From an uncultured Acidobacteriota bacterium (lineage in GTDB: Bacteria > Acidobacteriota > CAIWXX01): a stretch of DNA of 64,000 nt. The stretch spans positions 1 to 64,000 of the forward strand of contig CAIWXX010000055.1 of the NCBI GenBank assembly GCA_903916735.1, written 5' to 3'. Below, one piece after another: positions 47,644-56,420 of the stretch. A model generated the notes under the pieces. The model had not been told where the DNA came from, made no database searches, and worked only from the letters and a program-made list of their open reading frames with translations. Every line of letters starts with the position of its first letter. Position 1 is the first letter of the stretch. Both the position numbers and the translations under genes were made by a program.

Positions 47644-48569
47644 GCAATCGGAAGTGACAGTTGAGACTGAAAAGACTGAACTCTGGGGCTTCGGCAAGAG
47701 GCTTGTTGATTTCCGGCAAGGCATAAAAGTTCGGCCAACGCTTATGCTTGATCTCTCATGCCCCCAAAACTAACCGGCCTCGGCCTGCTTGTGGTGGATG
47801 TACTTCCCTTACCGGGTACCGATAAATCGCGCCGGATTCCGATGTTTTTGCAACTCCTCAAATCCCGCACATTTTGAAAATGACACAAATTCTGATTTCT
47901 GTGATGAAACCTTAATCTTTCATAGAAAATTCAGACTCTCCGATTTCAGGTTGACTAATACACTACATCCCGTCAACTGTGCCTCCCAGCGAATAATCGA
48001 AGCCCAAATCGAAAAGCACCGCAGCGCCCGAAAGCCGCCCTCATGTACTGAGAACTGAAATGAGAAGACACGATCTGTCCCTTCAAGATTCTCTTAATTG
48101 TGGCCCGCCTTCTTCGTCGTGCCATCTGGATCTAGGACAAAAGTTGCGCGACGGTGTGAAAGAAAAAACACCCGGCAAGGAACCTGCAAATATTGCTCCC
48201 ATCGACGTTATCGCATTTGTGTGAGAGATTTTTTCGAAAACTCAAACCTGGAGGAAATTGAAAATATCCCGGCAATTGGCTCTCGTGAATATGTTCATTG
48301 CTGCATCGACAGTGCGAAACATTCTTAGCCGCCCTAAGCCTCAAAATCCCAATCCGAAACATGACAAGCCGAAAAAAGGCCGGGTTCTGCGGGTAATACA
48401 AGCATTGTGGCCAAATATTCCAATCATGTTTGGAGTGCAGATCTCACTACGATCAGTGTATGGGGCTTTCGGCCAATACACATCCTTGTGTCAAAAGGCC
48501 GGACTTTTATTCCAGGCAACAAAATCACCAAAGCCGTCCGATGATTTCTGGATGAGCATTTTCTTATCC
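47644..48569. other. Gene-poor intergenic region
   Basis: About 0.9 kb after galT with no supported gene. Short open frames (for example 48258-48599) show no family resemblance. It contains GATGATTTCTGGATGAGCAT near 48540, similar to the start of the GGAT array at 34552, leading into the third copy of the 30-bp repeat. Confidence 0.45.
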
Positions 48570-48600
48570 GCGGATTCTGGTGATATTGCACCGGCTTGAC
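48570..48600 (+). repeat. Dispersed 30-bp repeat, copy 3
   Basis: GCGGATTCTGGTG, a variable part, then CCGGCTTGAC. Diverged copy of the pair at 35376 and 35596, here 31 bp. Confidence 0.5.
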
Positions 48601-48655
48601 GTTGACGTTATCCTGGAAGGAGGAGGATCGAGTATGACATGAATTAGATCTATGT

Positions 48656-48673
48656 TACATTAAGCTTAATGTA
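48656..48673. promoter_or_regulatory. 18-bp perfect palindrome upstream of lemA
   Basis: TACATTAAGCTTAATGTA is fully symmetric and ends 22 bp before the lemA start, just ahead of the ribosome-binding site GAGGAGG. It is well placed to be an operator. The binding protein is unknown. Confidence 0.5.
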
Positions 48674-48695
48674 GCGATTCCTTGAGGAGGGTCAC

Positions 48696-49325
48696 ATGCA
48701 GAAAAGTATCTTCATGATCGGGTGTGGAGTCGTCCTCATCGGAGTGCTCGTCGTCGCACTCATCATCGGGGTCGGGATCTGGAACGCCCGTGGAAATTTG
48801 ATCGACAGGGAACAGGCCGTGAAAGCCGCTTGGGGGCAGGTCCAGAATGTCTATCAGCGCCGGTTTGATCTGGTCCCGAATCTGGTTGAAGTGGTGAAGA
48901 GATATGCGGAACATGAGAGTAGCGTTTTCACACAAGTTGCCGAAGCCCGTTCCAGTGTCGGTAAAATCACAATCACTCCGGAGGCTCTGAACGACCCGGC
49001 CCTTCTAGCGAAGTTCCAACAGGCCCAGGGAGAGCTCTCCTCGGCGCTCTCGCGGCTCCTCGCAGTTTCTGAGAATTATCCGCAACTCAAAGCAAATGAA
49101 AACTTCCGCGACCTCCAGGTGCAACTCGAAGGGACGGAAAATCGAATTACCGTAGAACGGATGAAATTCAATGAAACAGTGCAGGCATATAATACATACC
49201 GGATTCGCGGAGTTTTCGCTTTAATGGCGGGGGCTGTTTTTTCGTTTGATCGCGAAAAGGTTTATTTCAAGGCCGATGAGGGTGCTCAGAAGGCCCCCGA
49301 CGTCGGAAAAATTTTCCATCAGTAG
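48696..49325 (+). CDS. lemA: LemA family membrane protein
   Basis: A 209-residue protein with one N-terminal helix (FMIGCGVVLIGVLVVALIIGVGIW) and a helical-bundle domain with YQRRFDLVPNLVEVVKRYAEHE and QLKANENFRDLQVQLEGTENRI, the LemA hallmarks. Role unclear in the family. The usual partners, TPM-domain proteins, follow on the same strand 26 bp later. Confidence 0.95.
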   Translation: MQKSIFMIGCGVVLIGVLVVALIIGVGIWNARGNLIDREQAVKAAWGQVQNVYQRRFDLVPNLVEVVKRYAEHESSVFTQVAEARSSVGKITITPEALNDPALLAKFQQAQGELSSALSRLLAVSENYPQLKANENFRDLQVQLEGTENRITVERMKFNETVQAYNTYRIRGVFALMAGAVFSFDREKVYFKADEGAQKAPDVGKIFHQ

Positions 49326-49351
49326 AGAAGCGTCTGGCACCGAGCTGACCC

Positions 49352-50197
49352 ATGACTAAGCGCCAACCGTTCCTGGCGATCTTCGCTCTCTTTCTGCTCA
49401 GCGCACCAGCGATTTTCGCTCTCGCCGTGCCGCCACTCACCGGGCGGGTCGTTGATCTTGCCACCATCATCCCGCCGGATCGAGCCAGGGCGCTGACCGA
49501 TAAGCTGGCCGCATTTGAAGCATCGGATTCGACGCAGATCGTTGTCTTGACGCTGCCGGACCTCGAAGGCGAATCTCTCGAAGGTTACTCCATCCGAGTC
49601 GCCGAAGAGTGGAAGATTGGGCAGAAGGGAAAAAGCAACGGAGTGCTGCTTCTCATCTCAATGCAGGAGCATGACATCCGCATTGAAGTCGGCTATGGAC
49701 TCGAGGGGCGCCTTCCTGATATCACGGCCGGAAGGATCATCCGAAACGAGATCGTCCCAAAGTTCAAGGAGAATGATCCGGCAGGAGGAATCGAAGCCGG
49801 AGTCGATGCCATCATTCAAGCTGTTCGCGGCGAATATCAGGGAACCGGCACGCCGACCGGCAGCCTCAGCAGAGAGTCCCCCGGGAATGGACTCATCATC
49901 TTCATGGTGGCTGGACTGATCATCTCCATGATCGGCGCGCTTATTAAGCGCGTCATCGGCGGAACAATCGGAGCCGTCGCATGGATCATCGGCGGATTCC
50001 TTTTTCTAGGGACCGCCAGCTGGCTGCTAATACTCCTCGTGGCGCCGATTCTCTTCGGGGTCGGCATGATCTCGCCCGAAATCGGCAGAATCGCCTTAAG
50101 CGGCATTGGGAGCGGAGGTGGGGGGAGCAGCGGTGGAGGAGGGTTCTCCGGTGGAGGCGGCAGTTTCGGAGGAGGCGGCGCCTCCGGAAAGTGGTGA
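49352..50197 (+). CDS. TPM-domain membrane protein (YgcG-like)
   Basis: 281 residues: signal peptide (residues about 1-25), TPM domain at about 28-155 (LTGRVVDLATIIPPDRARALTDKLAAFE is the typical entry), two or three membrane helices at about 185-250 and a Gly/Ser-rich C-terminal tail. Middle gene of the lemA-TPM-TPM set; spacing to the next gene is five bases. Exact function unknown. Confidence 0.92.
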   Translation: MTKRQPFLAIFALFLLSAPAIFALAVPPLTGRVVDLATIIPPDRARALTDKLAAFEASDSTQIVVLTLPDLEGESLEGYSIRVAEEWKIGQKGKSNGVLLLISMQEHDIRIEVGYGLEGRLPDITAGRIIRNEIVPKFKENDPAGGIEAGVDAIIQAVRGEYQGTGTPTGSLSRESPGNGLIIFMVAGLIISMIGALIKRVIGGTIGAVAWIIGGFLFLGTASWLLILLVAPILFGVGMISPEIGRIALSGIGSGGGGSSGGGGFSGGGGSFGGGGASGKW

Positions 50198-50202
50198 GTG
50201 AC

Positions 50203-50832
50203 ATGAGGCCGGATCATTTCTTCTCGAGTGAGGATGTCAGGCGAGTCAACGAGGCCATTGCATCGGCCGAGCAGGCGACTTCCGGTGAAATCGTTCCAGT
50301 GGTCGTTTCTCAGAGCAGCGACTACAAAGAGGCCACTTATCTCGGCGGAATCATCGGATCGATCCTCGTTTATTTCATCACTATTTATTTCAGGCACATC
50401 GACAAACCATCGCGTGTTTTGGTGACGCTCGCCATCGGTTACCTGATCGGGATTTTGCTTTCGCAGGTTCCATCCATTCGTCGCGTGCTGATCGGGCATT
50501 CATTCAGCGAAAAGGAAGTCTGGAAACGTGCGGCGCTCGAATTCCAGATCAACCAGATCGGCAAAACTGCGGCTCAAACCGGGATCCTCATCCTCGTCAG
50601 CCTGATTGAACGTGTCGTGATCGTCTACGGAGATAAGCCGATTGCGGAAAAAATCCCTCAAGCCGACTGGGAGGATGTTCGAGATCGCATTTTGGATGGG
50701 CTCCGCCGGAAGCGGCCCGCCGATGGACTCGTGGCAGGCATCGCTCGATGTGGGGAGATTCTCGCCGGGCATTTTCCACGACAATCGGATGACGTGAACG
50801 AATTGCCGGATCAGTTGATTCTCAAGGTTTAA
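50203..50832 (+). CDS. Second TPM-domain protein
   Basis: 209 residues from the ATG at 50203. N-terminal SSEDVRRVNEAIASAEQATSGEIVPVVV is the TPM entry, two membrane helices lie at about 46-64 and 70-88, and the rest of the TPM-like domain follows (TGILILVSLIERVVIVYGDKPI). It lacks the Gly-rich tail of the preceding gene. Probably co-expressed with lemA. Confidence 0.88.
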   Translation: MRPDHFFSSEDVRRVNEAIASAEQATSGEIVPVVVSQSSDYKEATYLGGIIGSILVYFITIYFRHIDKPSRVLVTLAIGYLIGILLSQVPSIRRVLIGHSFSEKEVWKRAALEFQINQIGKTAAQTGILILVSLIERVVIVYGDKPIAEKIPQADWEDVRDRILDGLRRKRPADGLVAGIARCGEILAGHFPRQSDDVNELPDQLILKV

Positions 50833-50973
50833 GCGGCTTATCACCCTCGCGAGTTGCTTGAAATAAAGTCATCACTCATCAATTAATAACCTGGTGTAGC
50901 CAGAACCGGAGACGGAGGTTGCACTACCGGCGACTGCCCCTTGAATGAAAGGCTCACGTTGCTCGCGAGCCAC

Positions 50974-51035
50974 GTAGACGTAATCGTAGACGTAGTCGTG
51001 ATCGATCAACACTGTTTGTCTACGTTTACGTCTAC
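50974..51035. repeat. Inverted minisatellite-like hairpin
   Basis: GTAGACGTAATCGTAGAC (50974-50991) pairs with 51018-51035 with one mismatch. Both arms are built from GTAGAC/GTAATC-type hexamers, and similar units continue a little outside. The rest of the 390-bp gap before iorA has no gene; an AAGGAG ribosome-binding site precedes the iorA start. Confidence 0.65.
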
Positions 51036-51223
51036 GACCACGTTTACGATTTCCTGTCGAAAGACCCTGACAACATGTTGGTGCTGATATGCTTCCTTGC
51101 GGTATACTCCGCATATGCCGATGAGGAGCCAGGATTATTTTTAATGAAAAAATCAGAACACCGGTATCGACTCGGTAGGCATGTTGGATGAACACGTTTA
51201 TCAACGACCAATAAGGAGTCATT

Positions 51224-52843
51224 ATGCCTGACACTGTGTTGCTCGGCGACGAAGCAGTGGCACTCGGCGCCGTCCACGCTGGGATCTCGGCTTCATATGC
51301 CTATCCGGGAACCCCATCCACTGAAATTACCGAGTTTCTCATCCCCTATTCGCGGAAACACGGCGGTCGCCCGCATGCTTCGTGGTGTGCCAATGAAAAA
51401 ACCGCTTATGAAGAGGCTCTCGGTGCTTCCTTCGTCGGCCGACGAGCGCTTGTTTCGATGAAACATGTGGGCCTCAATGTGGCGGCCGACCCGTTCATCA
51501 ATTCGGCAATCGTGACGATCCATGGCGGCCTGGCCGTCGCTGTGGCCGATGATCCAGGCATGCACAGTTCGCAAGATGAACAGGACAGCAGATACTACGC
51601 CGATTTTGCAAAAATCATCTGCCTCGAACCTGCCAACCAGCAGGAAGCTTATGACATGACGCGGGAAGCATACGAGCTTTCGGAACGCTTCCATATTCCG
51701 ATCATGATTCGCCTTGTGACCCGATTGTCTCATAGCCGGGCCATCGTGCGGACCGGTGAACAGCGGGCGGAAAATCCCATCAAAAAAGTCCCCGTCGCCG
51801 GATCATGGATCCTCCTGCCATCTCACGCCCGGAAGCTGTGGCATGAACTGCTGCTCCAGCAGACCGAATTCCGGCGCTACACCGAAAGCTGCTCGTACAA
51901 CACCCTTGCGCTCAACGGCTCTCGCGGAGGCCTCGGCGTCATTACTACCGGAATCGCTCGCAACTACTATCTTGAGAATGTCGATGAGCTGAAGGTCGCT
52001 CCGTCGCACCTTCATATCGGCGCCTATCCGATCCCGTTGGAAAAAGTGCGAAAGCTCATTGATCACTGCGGAACGCTTCTCATCATCGAAGAAGGTTGCT
52101 CGTTCGTCGAACGAATGATTCGCGGCGTGATTCCGCCCTCGATCGCGATCCGTGGCAAGGAGAGTGGAGAACTTCCGCCTGACGGCGAGCTGACACCGGA
52201 CATCGTCCGCGCTGCCGTTGGACTTCCTGCCCGTCAAGGGGTCGAACTTGCCGGCCTGCAGCTACCCAACAGGCCGCCTCAACTCTGTTCCGGCTGCCCG
52301 CACGCCGAAACATATGACGCGCTGAAAAAGGCCCTTTCCGGCTACACCGAAAGCATCGTCACATCCGATATCGGTTGCTATACTCTCGGGGCTCTCCCGC
52401 CCTACAACGCCATTGAATCATGCGTCTGCATGGGCGCGTCGGTGAGTATGGCGAAGGGAGCGGCGGAGGCCGGGTTTCATCCGGCGATCGGCGTGATCGG
52501 CGACAGCACATTCCTTCATTCGGGAATCACACCGCTCATGGACGCGATCACCGCCAATGCCGACATGACTCTCCTCATTCTCGACAACGAAACCACCGGC
52601 ATGACCGGCGGCCAGCCGACGATTCTCCCGCCATCGCGCATCGACAAGCTCGTCCTCGGGCTCGGGATCGATCCGAATCACGTCCACGTTATCAGCGCTT
52701 TTCGCAAGGACACGGAGAAAAACGCCTCGATCATTCGCAAGGAGCTGGAGTATCACGGGGTGTCGGTGATCATTGCGGTGCGCGAGTGCGTTGAAACGGC
52801 AAAGAAGAAAAAGCGAGAAGCATTAGCGGAGGTAACGAAATGA
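51224..52843 (+). CDS. iorA: Indolepyruvate ferredoxin oxidoreductase, alpha-type subunit, without ferredoxin domain
   Basis: 539 residues. Oxidatively decarboxylates aryl 2-oxoacids to aryl-acetyl-CoA. The N-terminal pyruvate-ferredoxin domain (VLLGDEAVALGAVHAGI, YPGTPSTEITEFL) is followed by the CSGCPHAETYDALKKAL motif and the ThDP site GDSTFLHSGITPLMDAI with LDNETTGMTGGQP. Usual IorA proteins end in two [4Fe-4S] motifs; this one stops after a Lys-rich tail with no CxxCxxC. A separate ferredoxin would be needed. The stop overlaps iorB by ATGA. Confidence 0.9.
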   Translation: MPDTVLLGDEAVALGAVHAGISASYAYPGTPSTEITEFLIPYSRKHGGRPHASWCANEKTAYEEALGASFVGRRALVSMKHVGLNVAADPFINSAIVTIHGGLAVAVADDPGMHSSQDEQDSRYYADFAKIICLEPANQQEAYDMTREAYELSERFHIPIMIRLVTRLSHSRAIVRTGEQRAENPIKKVPVAGSWILLPSHARKLWHELLLQQTEFRRYTESCSYNTLALNGSRGGLGVITTGIARNYYLENVDELKVAPSHLHIGAYPIPLEKVRKLIDHCGTLLIIEEGCSFVERMIRGVIPPSIAIRGKESGELPPDGELTPDIVRAAVGLPARQGVELAGLQLPNRPPQLCSGCPHAETYDALKKALSGYTESIVTSDIGCYTLGALPPYNAIESCVCMGASVSMAKGAAEAGFHPAIGVIGDSTFLHSGITPLMDAITANADMTLLILDNETTGMTGGQPTILPPSRIDKLVLGLGIDPNHVHVISAFRKDTEKNASIIRKELEYHGVSVIIAVRECVETAKKKKREALAEVTK

Positions 52844-53412
52844 AGTATGACATCATTGTGTCAGGAGTCGGTGGGCAGGGGGTTCTTTCGATTTCCGCGA
52901 TCATTGCATCGAGCGCCATGCAGGAAGGACTCTCGGTCAAACAATCCGAGGTTCACGGCATGTCACAGCGGGGTGGCGCTGTGGTGGCAAATCTCCGTCT
53001 TTCGGACAAGCCGATCCAAAGCGATCTCATTCCGCATGGAACCGCGTCATTGATCATCAGCATGGAACCGCTTGAAGGCCCTCGCTACCTCTCCTATCTC
53101 TCACCTGATGCCACGCTCGTTTCATCGACCAACCCCGTCGTCAATATCCCAAATTACCCCCAGCTGGATGGTCTCCTTGCCAAACTCCGGGAACTGAAAA
53201 AGGTCGTTCTGGTTGACGCGGAGAAAATAGCACGAGACAAAGGGTCGGCGCAGGCCGTGAATATGGTGATGGTGGGAGCGGCATCGCCACTTCTCCCTCT
53301 CAAGATCGAAACATTGGAACAGAACATCCGGACCATTTTCGCACGGAAAGGCGAACGGGTTGTGGATATCAACCTGCAGGCGTTTCGTGCCGGCCGGGAA
53401 GCGGCGCAATGA
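52840..53412 (+). CDS. iorB: Indolepyruvate ferredoxin oxidoreductase, beta-type subunit
   Basis: 190 residues of the 2-oxoacid oxidoreductase gamma/beta domain. GVGGQGVLSISAIIASSAM at the N-terminus and SEVHGMSQRGGAVVANLR are diagnostic. Partner of iorA, with ATGA overlaps at both ends, so the enzyme and the downstream acyl-CoA synthetase are made together. Confidence 0.93.
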   Translation: MKYDIIVSGVGGQGVLSISAIIASSAMQEGLSVKQSEVHGMSQRGGAVVANLRLSDKPIQSDLIPHGTASLIISMEPLEGPRYLSYLSPDATLVSSTNPVVNIPNYPQLDGLLAKLRELKKVVLVDAEKIARDKGSAQAVNMVMVGAASPLLPLKIETLEQNIRTIFARKGERVVDINLQAFRAGREAAQ

Positions 53413-55658
53413 CGATCGATTTCGAAAAGGCTCGGGGAATTCTTGCCACGGCGATCTCTCACGGCAGTGATGTTCTTCTCGAAACCGAAGGCCTACACCT
53501 GCTTGAGGCGATGGGAATACCGGCACCGGCTCACCACTTTGTGAAGAGCTCCAAACACGCATCCCGTGTTCCATTGCTGGCAGGCGATAAGGTTGTTGTG
53601 AAAGTGATCTCGCGGGAAATACTCCATAAGAGTGATGTCGGCGGTGTCGAAATCATCCCTAATAAAAAGAAAGCCATCCAGGAATCCATTGCAAAAATGG
53701 AAGAGCGCTTCCACCATAAGCGTGTCGCCGGCTATACGATCAATCAGTTCATCTCCTATGACCGATCTCTCGGTGGCGAACTTCTGCTCGGTATGATGTG
53801 GGCGGAAGATTTCGGTCCGGTTGTGACCTTCGGCCCAGGCGGCGTCTATACGGAGTTCCTGTCCCAAAACTTCAAGGTAGGCCGGAGCACCGCAATGTTC
53901 TCGCCCGGGATGACTCGAGCCGAACAGATCGTGCCTGCCATCCAACAGGTGGCCGTGACACCACTCATCACCGGAATGCTCCGCGGGCAAAAACCCCGGA
54001 TCGAGATGCAGCAACTCGTGGACATCATCCAACGAATGATGGCCGTCGCTGGAGAATTCGCACCTGAGCTCATTTTGGAATTCGAGATGAACCCGATCGT
54101 CATTTCCGAAATGCGCATCATTGCACTCGATGTGCTCGTCAAGCTCGGCTCAGGTCAGAAACATGAAGGACGGCCACCACGGCCAATTCACAAAATAAAG
54201 AATTTATTGGAACCTGAGAGCGCCGCCATCATGGGCGTGTCCGAACGGCTCAACCCCGGGCACATCATTTTAAACAATCTGATTCGAGAAGGCTTTGCCG
54301 CAGATCGGATCTACGTCATCAAACCCGGGACAGAGCAGATCGAAGGATGCAAATGCTATCCATCCATCGAAGCTCTTCCTGAAAAGGTGGATCTCGCGGT
54401 TCTATCGATTTCAGCCGCACAGGTTCCAGAAGCTGTTTCCGCCTTTATCGAGAAAAAGCGAGCTGAGAGCATCATCATCATCCCAGGCGGGCTCGGTGAG
54501 AAGGAAGGCAGCGAGGATATCGTCACACGCATGCAATCGACTCTCCTTCAATCAAGAGCCGGCGAGTGGGAAGGGCCGGTTCTCAACGGCGGCAATTGCC
54601 TCGGCATTCGCTCGCGCCCCGGGCATTACGATACGATGTTCATTCCCGAGTACAAACTGCCGGCGCCGGCGGGACCGGCGTCGCCCGTTGCATTGATCTC
54701 GCAGAGCGGGGCTTTTGCAATTTCCCGCTCCAGCAAGCTCGGATGGCTTTCACCGAAGTATTCCATCACCGTCGGCAACCAGGTGGATCTCACGATCGGG
54801 GATTACCTGACCTATTTGAAGGATGATCATGAGATCGAACTCTATGCCGTCTACGTGGAAGGCTTCAGGCCTGATGATGGATTACGATTCCTGAGAGCCG
54901 CACGCGACATAACCGACAGCGGCCGAACAGTCATCCTGTATAGAGCCGGCCGAACAACAGCAGGGGCACGAGCCTCGGCCAGCCATACCGCATCGATTGC
55001 CGGAGACTATACGGTCACTCGAGGGCTCGCTGGTCAAGCCGGGGTCGTCGTTGTTGAAACGATCTCAGACTTCGAAGATCTCATCAAATTGTTTGCGATG
55101 TTGCACAGGGATAGGGTCACGGGATGGAGGCTCGGAGCGGTTTCCAATGCCGGTTTCGAGTGCGTTGCCATCGCCGACAACCTTGGCGCATTTGAATTGC
55201 GGGCATTTGTGGAGACCACATCAGCCAAGCTGCGCGCCATCTTCCAAAAAGCCCGGATCGACGAAATCGTGGATGTTCATAACCCGTTGGATCTCACGCC
55301 GATGGCCAGCGACGCTGCCTATGAAGACGCGGTTAATGCGGTGCTCGGCGATGAGAATGTGGATATCGGCGTTGTCGGCTGTGTGCCGCTCTCTCCGGCG
55401 ATCAACACCCGCACCGCGGGAAAACATCACGCGGAAGATATCATGCGATCCGATTCTTTTCCGATGCGGATGGCTCGATTAAAGGCCGAAATTCAGAAAC
55501 CATGGATTATTGTGGTTGATTCGGGCGAACTATACGATCCCATGGCAAGCCTGATGGAGATCAACGGCATTCCCGCTTTCCGAGAAGCCGATCGGGCTAT
55601 GAAGTTGTTTAATATTTTTTGCAAAGCAAAGATTGGAACGAAGAAGCCGGGGGAATGA
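53409..55658 (+). CDS. ADP-forming acyl-CoA synthetase, beta-alpha fusion
   Basis: 749 residues. Converts acyl-CoA, ADP and phosphate to acid, CoA and ATP. The ATP-grasp (beta) part comes first, residues about 15-240 (VVKVISREILHKSDVGGVEI). A CoA-binding domain follows (LLEPESAAIMGVSERLNPGH, about 262-390), then the ligase domain with LISQSGAFAISRSSKLG and the active-site His region ASHTASIAGDYTVTRGLAGQ. The more familiar fused form has alpha before beta. Coupled to iorAB, it would harvest ATP from aromatic acyl-CoAs. Confidence 0.92.
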   Translation: MTIDFEKARGILATAISHGSDVLLETEGLHLLEAMGIPAPAHHFVKSSKHASRVPLLAGDKVVVKVISREILHKSDVGGVEIIPNKKKAIQESIAKMEERFHHKRVAGYTINQFISYDRSLGGELLLGMMWAEDFGPVVTFGPGGVYTEFLSQNFKVGRSTAMFSPGMTRAEQIVPAIQQVAVTPLITGMLRGQKPRIEMQQLVDIIQRMMAVAGEFAPELILEFEMNPIVISEMRIIALDVLVKLGSGQKHEGRPPRPIHKIKNLLEPESAAIMGVSERLNPGHIILNNLIREGFAADRIYVIKPGTEQIEGCKCYPSIEALPEKVDLAVLSISAAQVPEAVSAFIEKKRAESIIIIPGGLGEKEGSEDIVTRMQSTLLQSRAGEWEGPVLNGGNCLGIRSRPGHYDTMFIPEYKLPAPAGPASPVALISQSGAFAISRSSKLGWLSPKYSITVGNQVDLTIGDYLTYLKDDHEIELYAVYVEGFRPDDGLRFLRAARDITDSGRTVILYRAGRTTAGARASASHTASIAGDYTVTRGLAGQAGVVVVETISDFEDLIKLFAMLHRDRVTGWRLGAVSNAGFECVAIADNLGAFELRAFVETTSAKLRAIFQKARIDEIVDVHNPLDLTPMASDAAYEDAVNAVLGDENVDIGVVGCVPLSPAINTRTAGKHHAEDIMRSDSFPMRMARLKAEIQKPWIIVVDSGELYDPMASLMEINGIPAFREADRAMKLFNIFCKAKIGTKKPGE

Positions 55659-56050
55659 CGATGCTGATCGAGCATGTTGCCATCTGGTCCAAAAATATTG
55701 AAGCACTCAGATCGTTCTATGAAAGGTATTTTGGCGCCACGTCGAATGCCAAATATGTGAATTCCGGAGTCAGGTTCGAATCATATTTCCTGACATTTCC
55801 CTCAGGGGCTCGACTCGAGCTTATGCAAATGCCCGGCGTCGCGGAAAAGCCGCATGGAGCGGAAACACAATTCCTAGGATATGCTCATATCGCGTTTTCA
55901 ACCGGGTCAAAAGAAGCCGTTGATACTCTCACAGCTCGACTCTGCAACGACGGCTTCGAGATCCTTGAGGGACCTCGGACGACGGGCGATGAATACTATG
56001 AGAGCTGCATATTGGATCCCGCTGGAAATCGCATCGAGATCACAGTGTAG
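55655..56050 (+). CDS. VOC (glyoxalase/bleomycin-resistance) family protein
   Basis: 131 residues from the ATG at 55655, which overlaps the previous stop (ATGA). Typical VOC start IEHVAIWSKNIEALRSFYERYFGA and ending [18 protein letters not shown], with the metal-ligand Glu near the end. The substrate is unknown; its place in the ior operon suggests a side reaction or detoxification. Its 3' part and flank are duplicated at 60253-60517. Confidence 0.9.
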   Translation: MTMLIEHVAIWSKNIEALRSFYERYFGATSNAKYVNSGVRFESYFLTFPSGARLELMQMPGVAEKPHGAETQFLGYAHIAFSTGSKEAVDTLTARLCNDGFEILEGPRTTGDEYYESCILDPAGNRIEITV

Positions 56051-56143
56051 AAATCGACCATCAGTGGCACGGCCATGGAACAGACGCTTCTGCACAGGCG
56101 CCGGATGGCGATCAAGAACGACGTGCTCGAATCGTTGGACGAA
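55879..56143 (+). repeat. 265-bp duplicated segment, source copy
   Basis: Covers the last 57 codons of the VOC gene and 93 bp beyond. It matches 60253-60517 without gaps and with about nine substitutions. This copy is in its natural gene context, so it is probably the source. Confidence 0.92.
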
Positions 56144-56235
56144 CCTAAAAACCACAACGAACGTCAATACAGGAGACAGTCTTGCAGAAATCGGGATCTC
56201 AAAAAAGTCGCTCTATCAACCTCTGATCCGATGAT

Positions 56236-56281
56236 AAACTCATTATCTCGTTCAATTCACTTAGAGAATTCCGTTCCCGTT
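56236..56281 (-). repeat. Dispersed 46-bp repeat, copy 2 (inverted)
   Basis: Reverse complement matches 35546-35591 at 43 of 46 positions. The remainder of the 56051-56420 gap holds the duplicated VOC flank and a terminator-like hairpin. Confidence 0.8.
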
Positions 56282-56381
56282 CCGACTCGATTTGGAGGGC
56301 TCAATACAAGTTTTCGGGAATGCGATTTCGTCCTGTGGTAATTGGCCTCCCCAGTGACCATAGCTTCACATAACGAAACGT

Positions 56382-56400
56382 GGAGCCCTTCGAGGGCTCC
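56382..56400 (-). terminator. Hairpin after the propeller/Ig gene
   Basis: GGAGCCCT and AGGGCTCC form a perfect 8-bp stem with a three-base loop, 21 bp beyond the stop of the minus-strand gene. The run after it on that strand is only weakly T-rich. A similar sequence (TAGC-x-CCACATAA then a GGGCCCT hairpin) occurs near 58983-59030. Confidence 0.5.
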
Positions 56401-56420
56401 GCGTCCCGATTCTCTTCGCG

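Noticed and set aside
48612-48640. Two-codon open frame (ATG ACA TGA) behind a strong GGAGGAGG sequence
   Set aside because: Too short to call; the purine run may simply be part of the repeat island before lemA.
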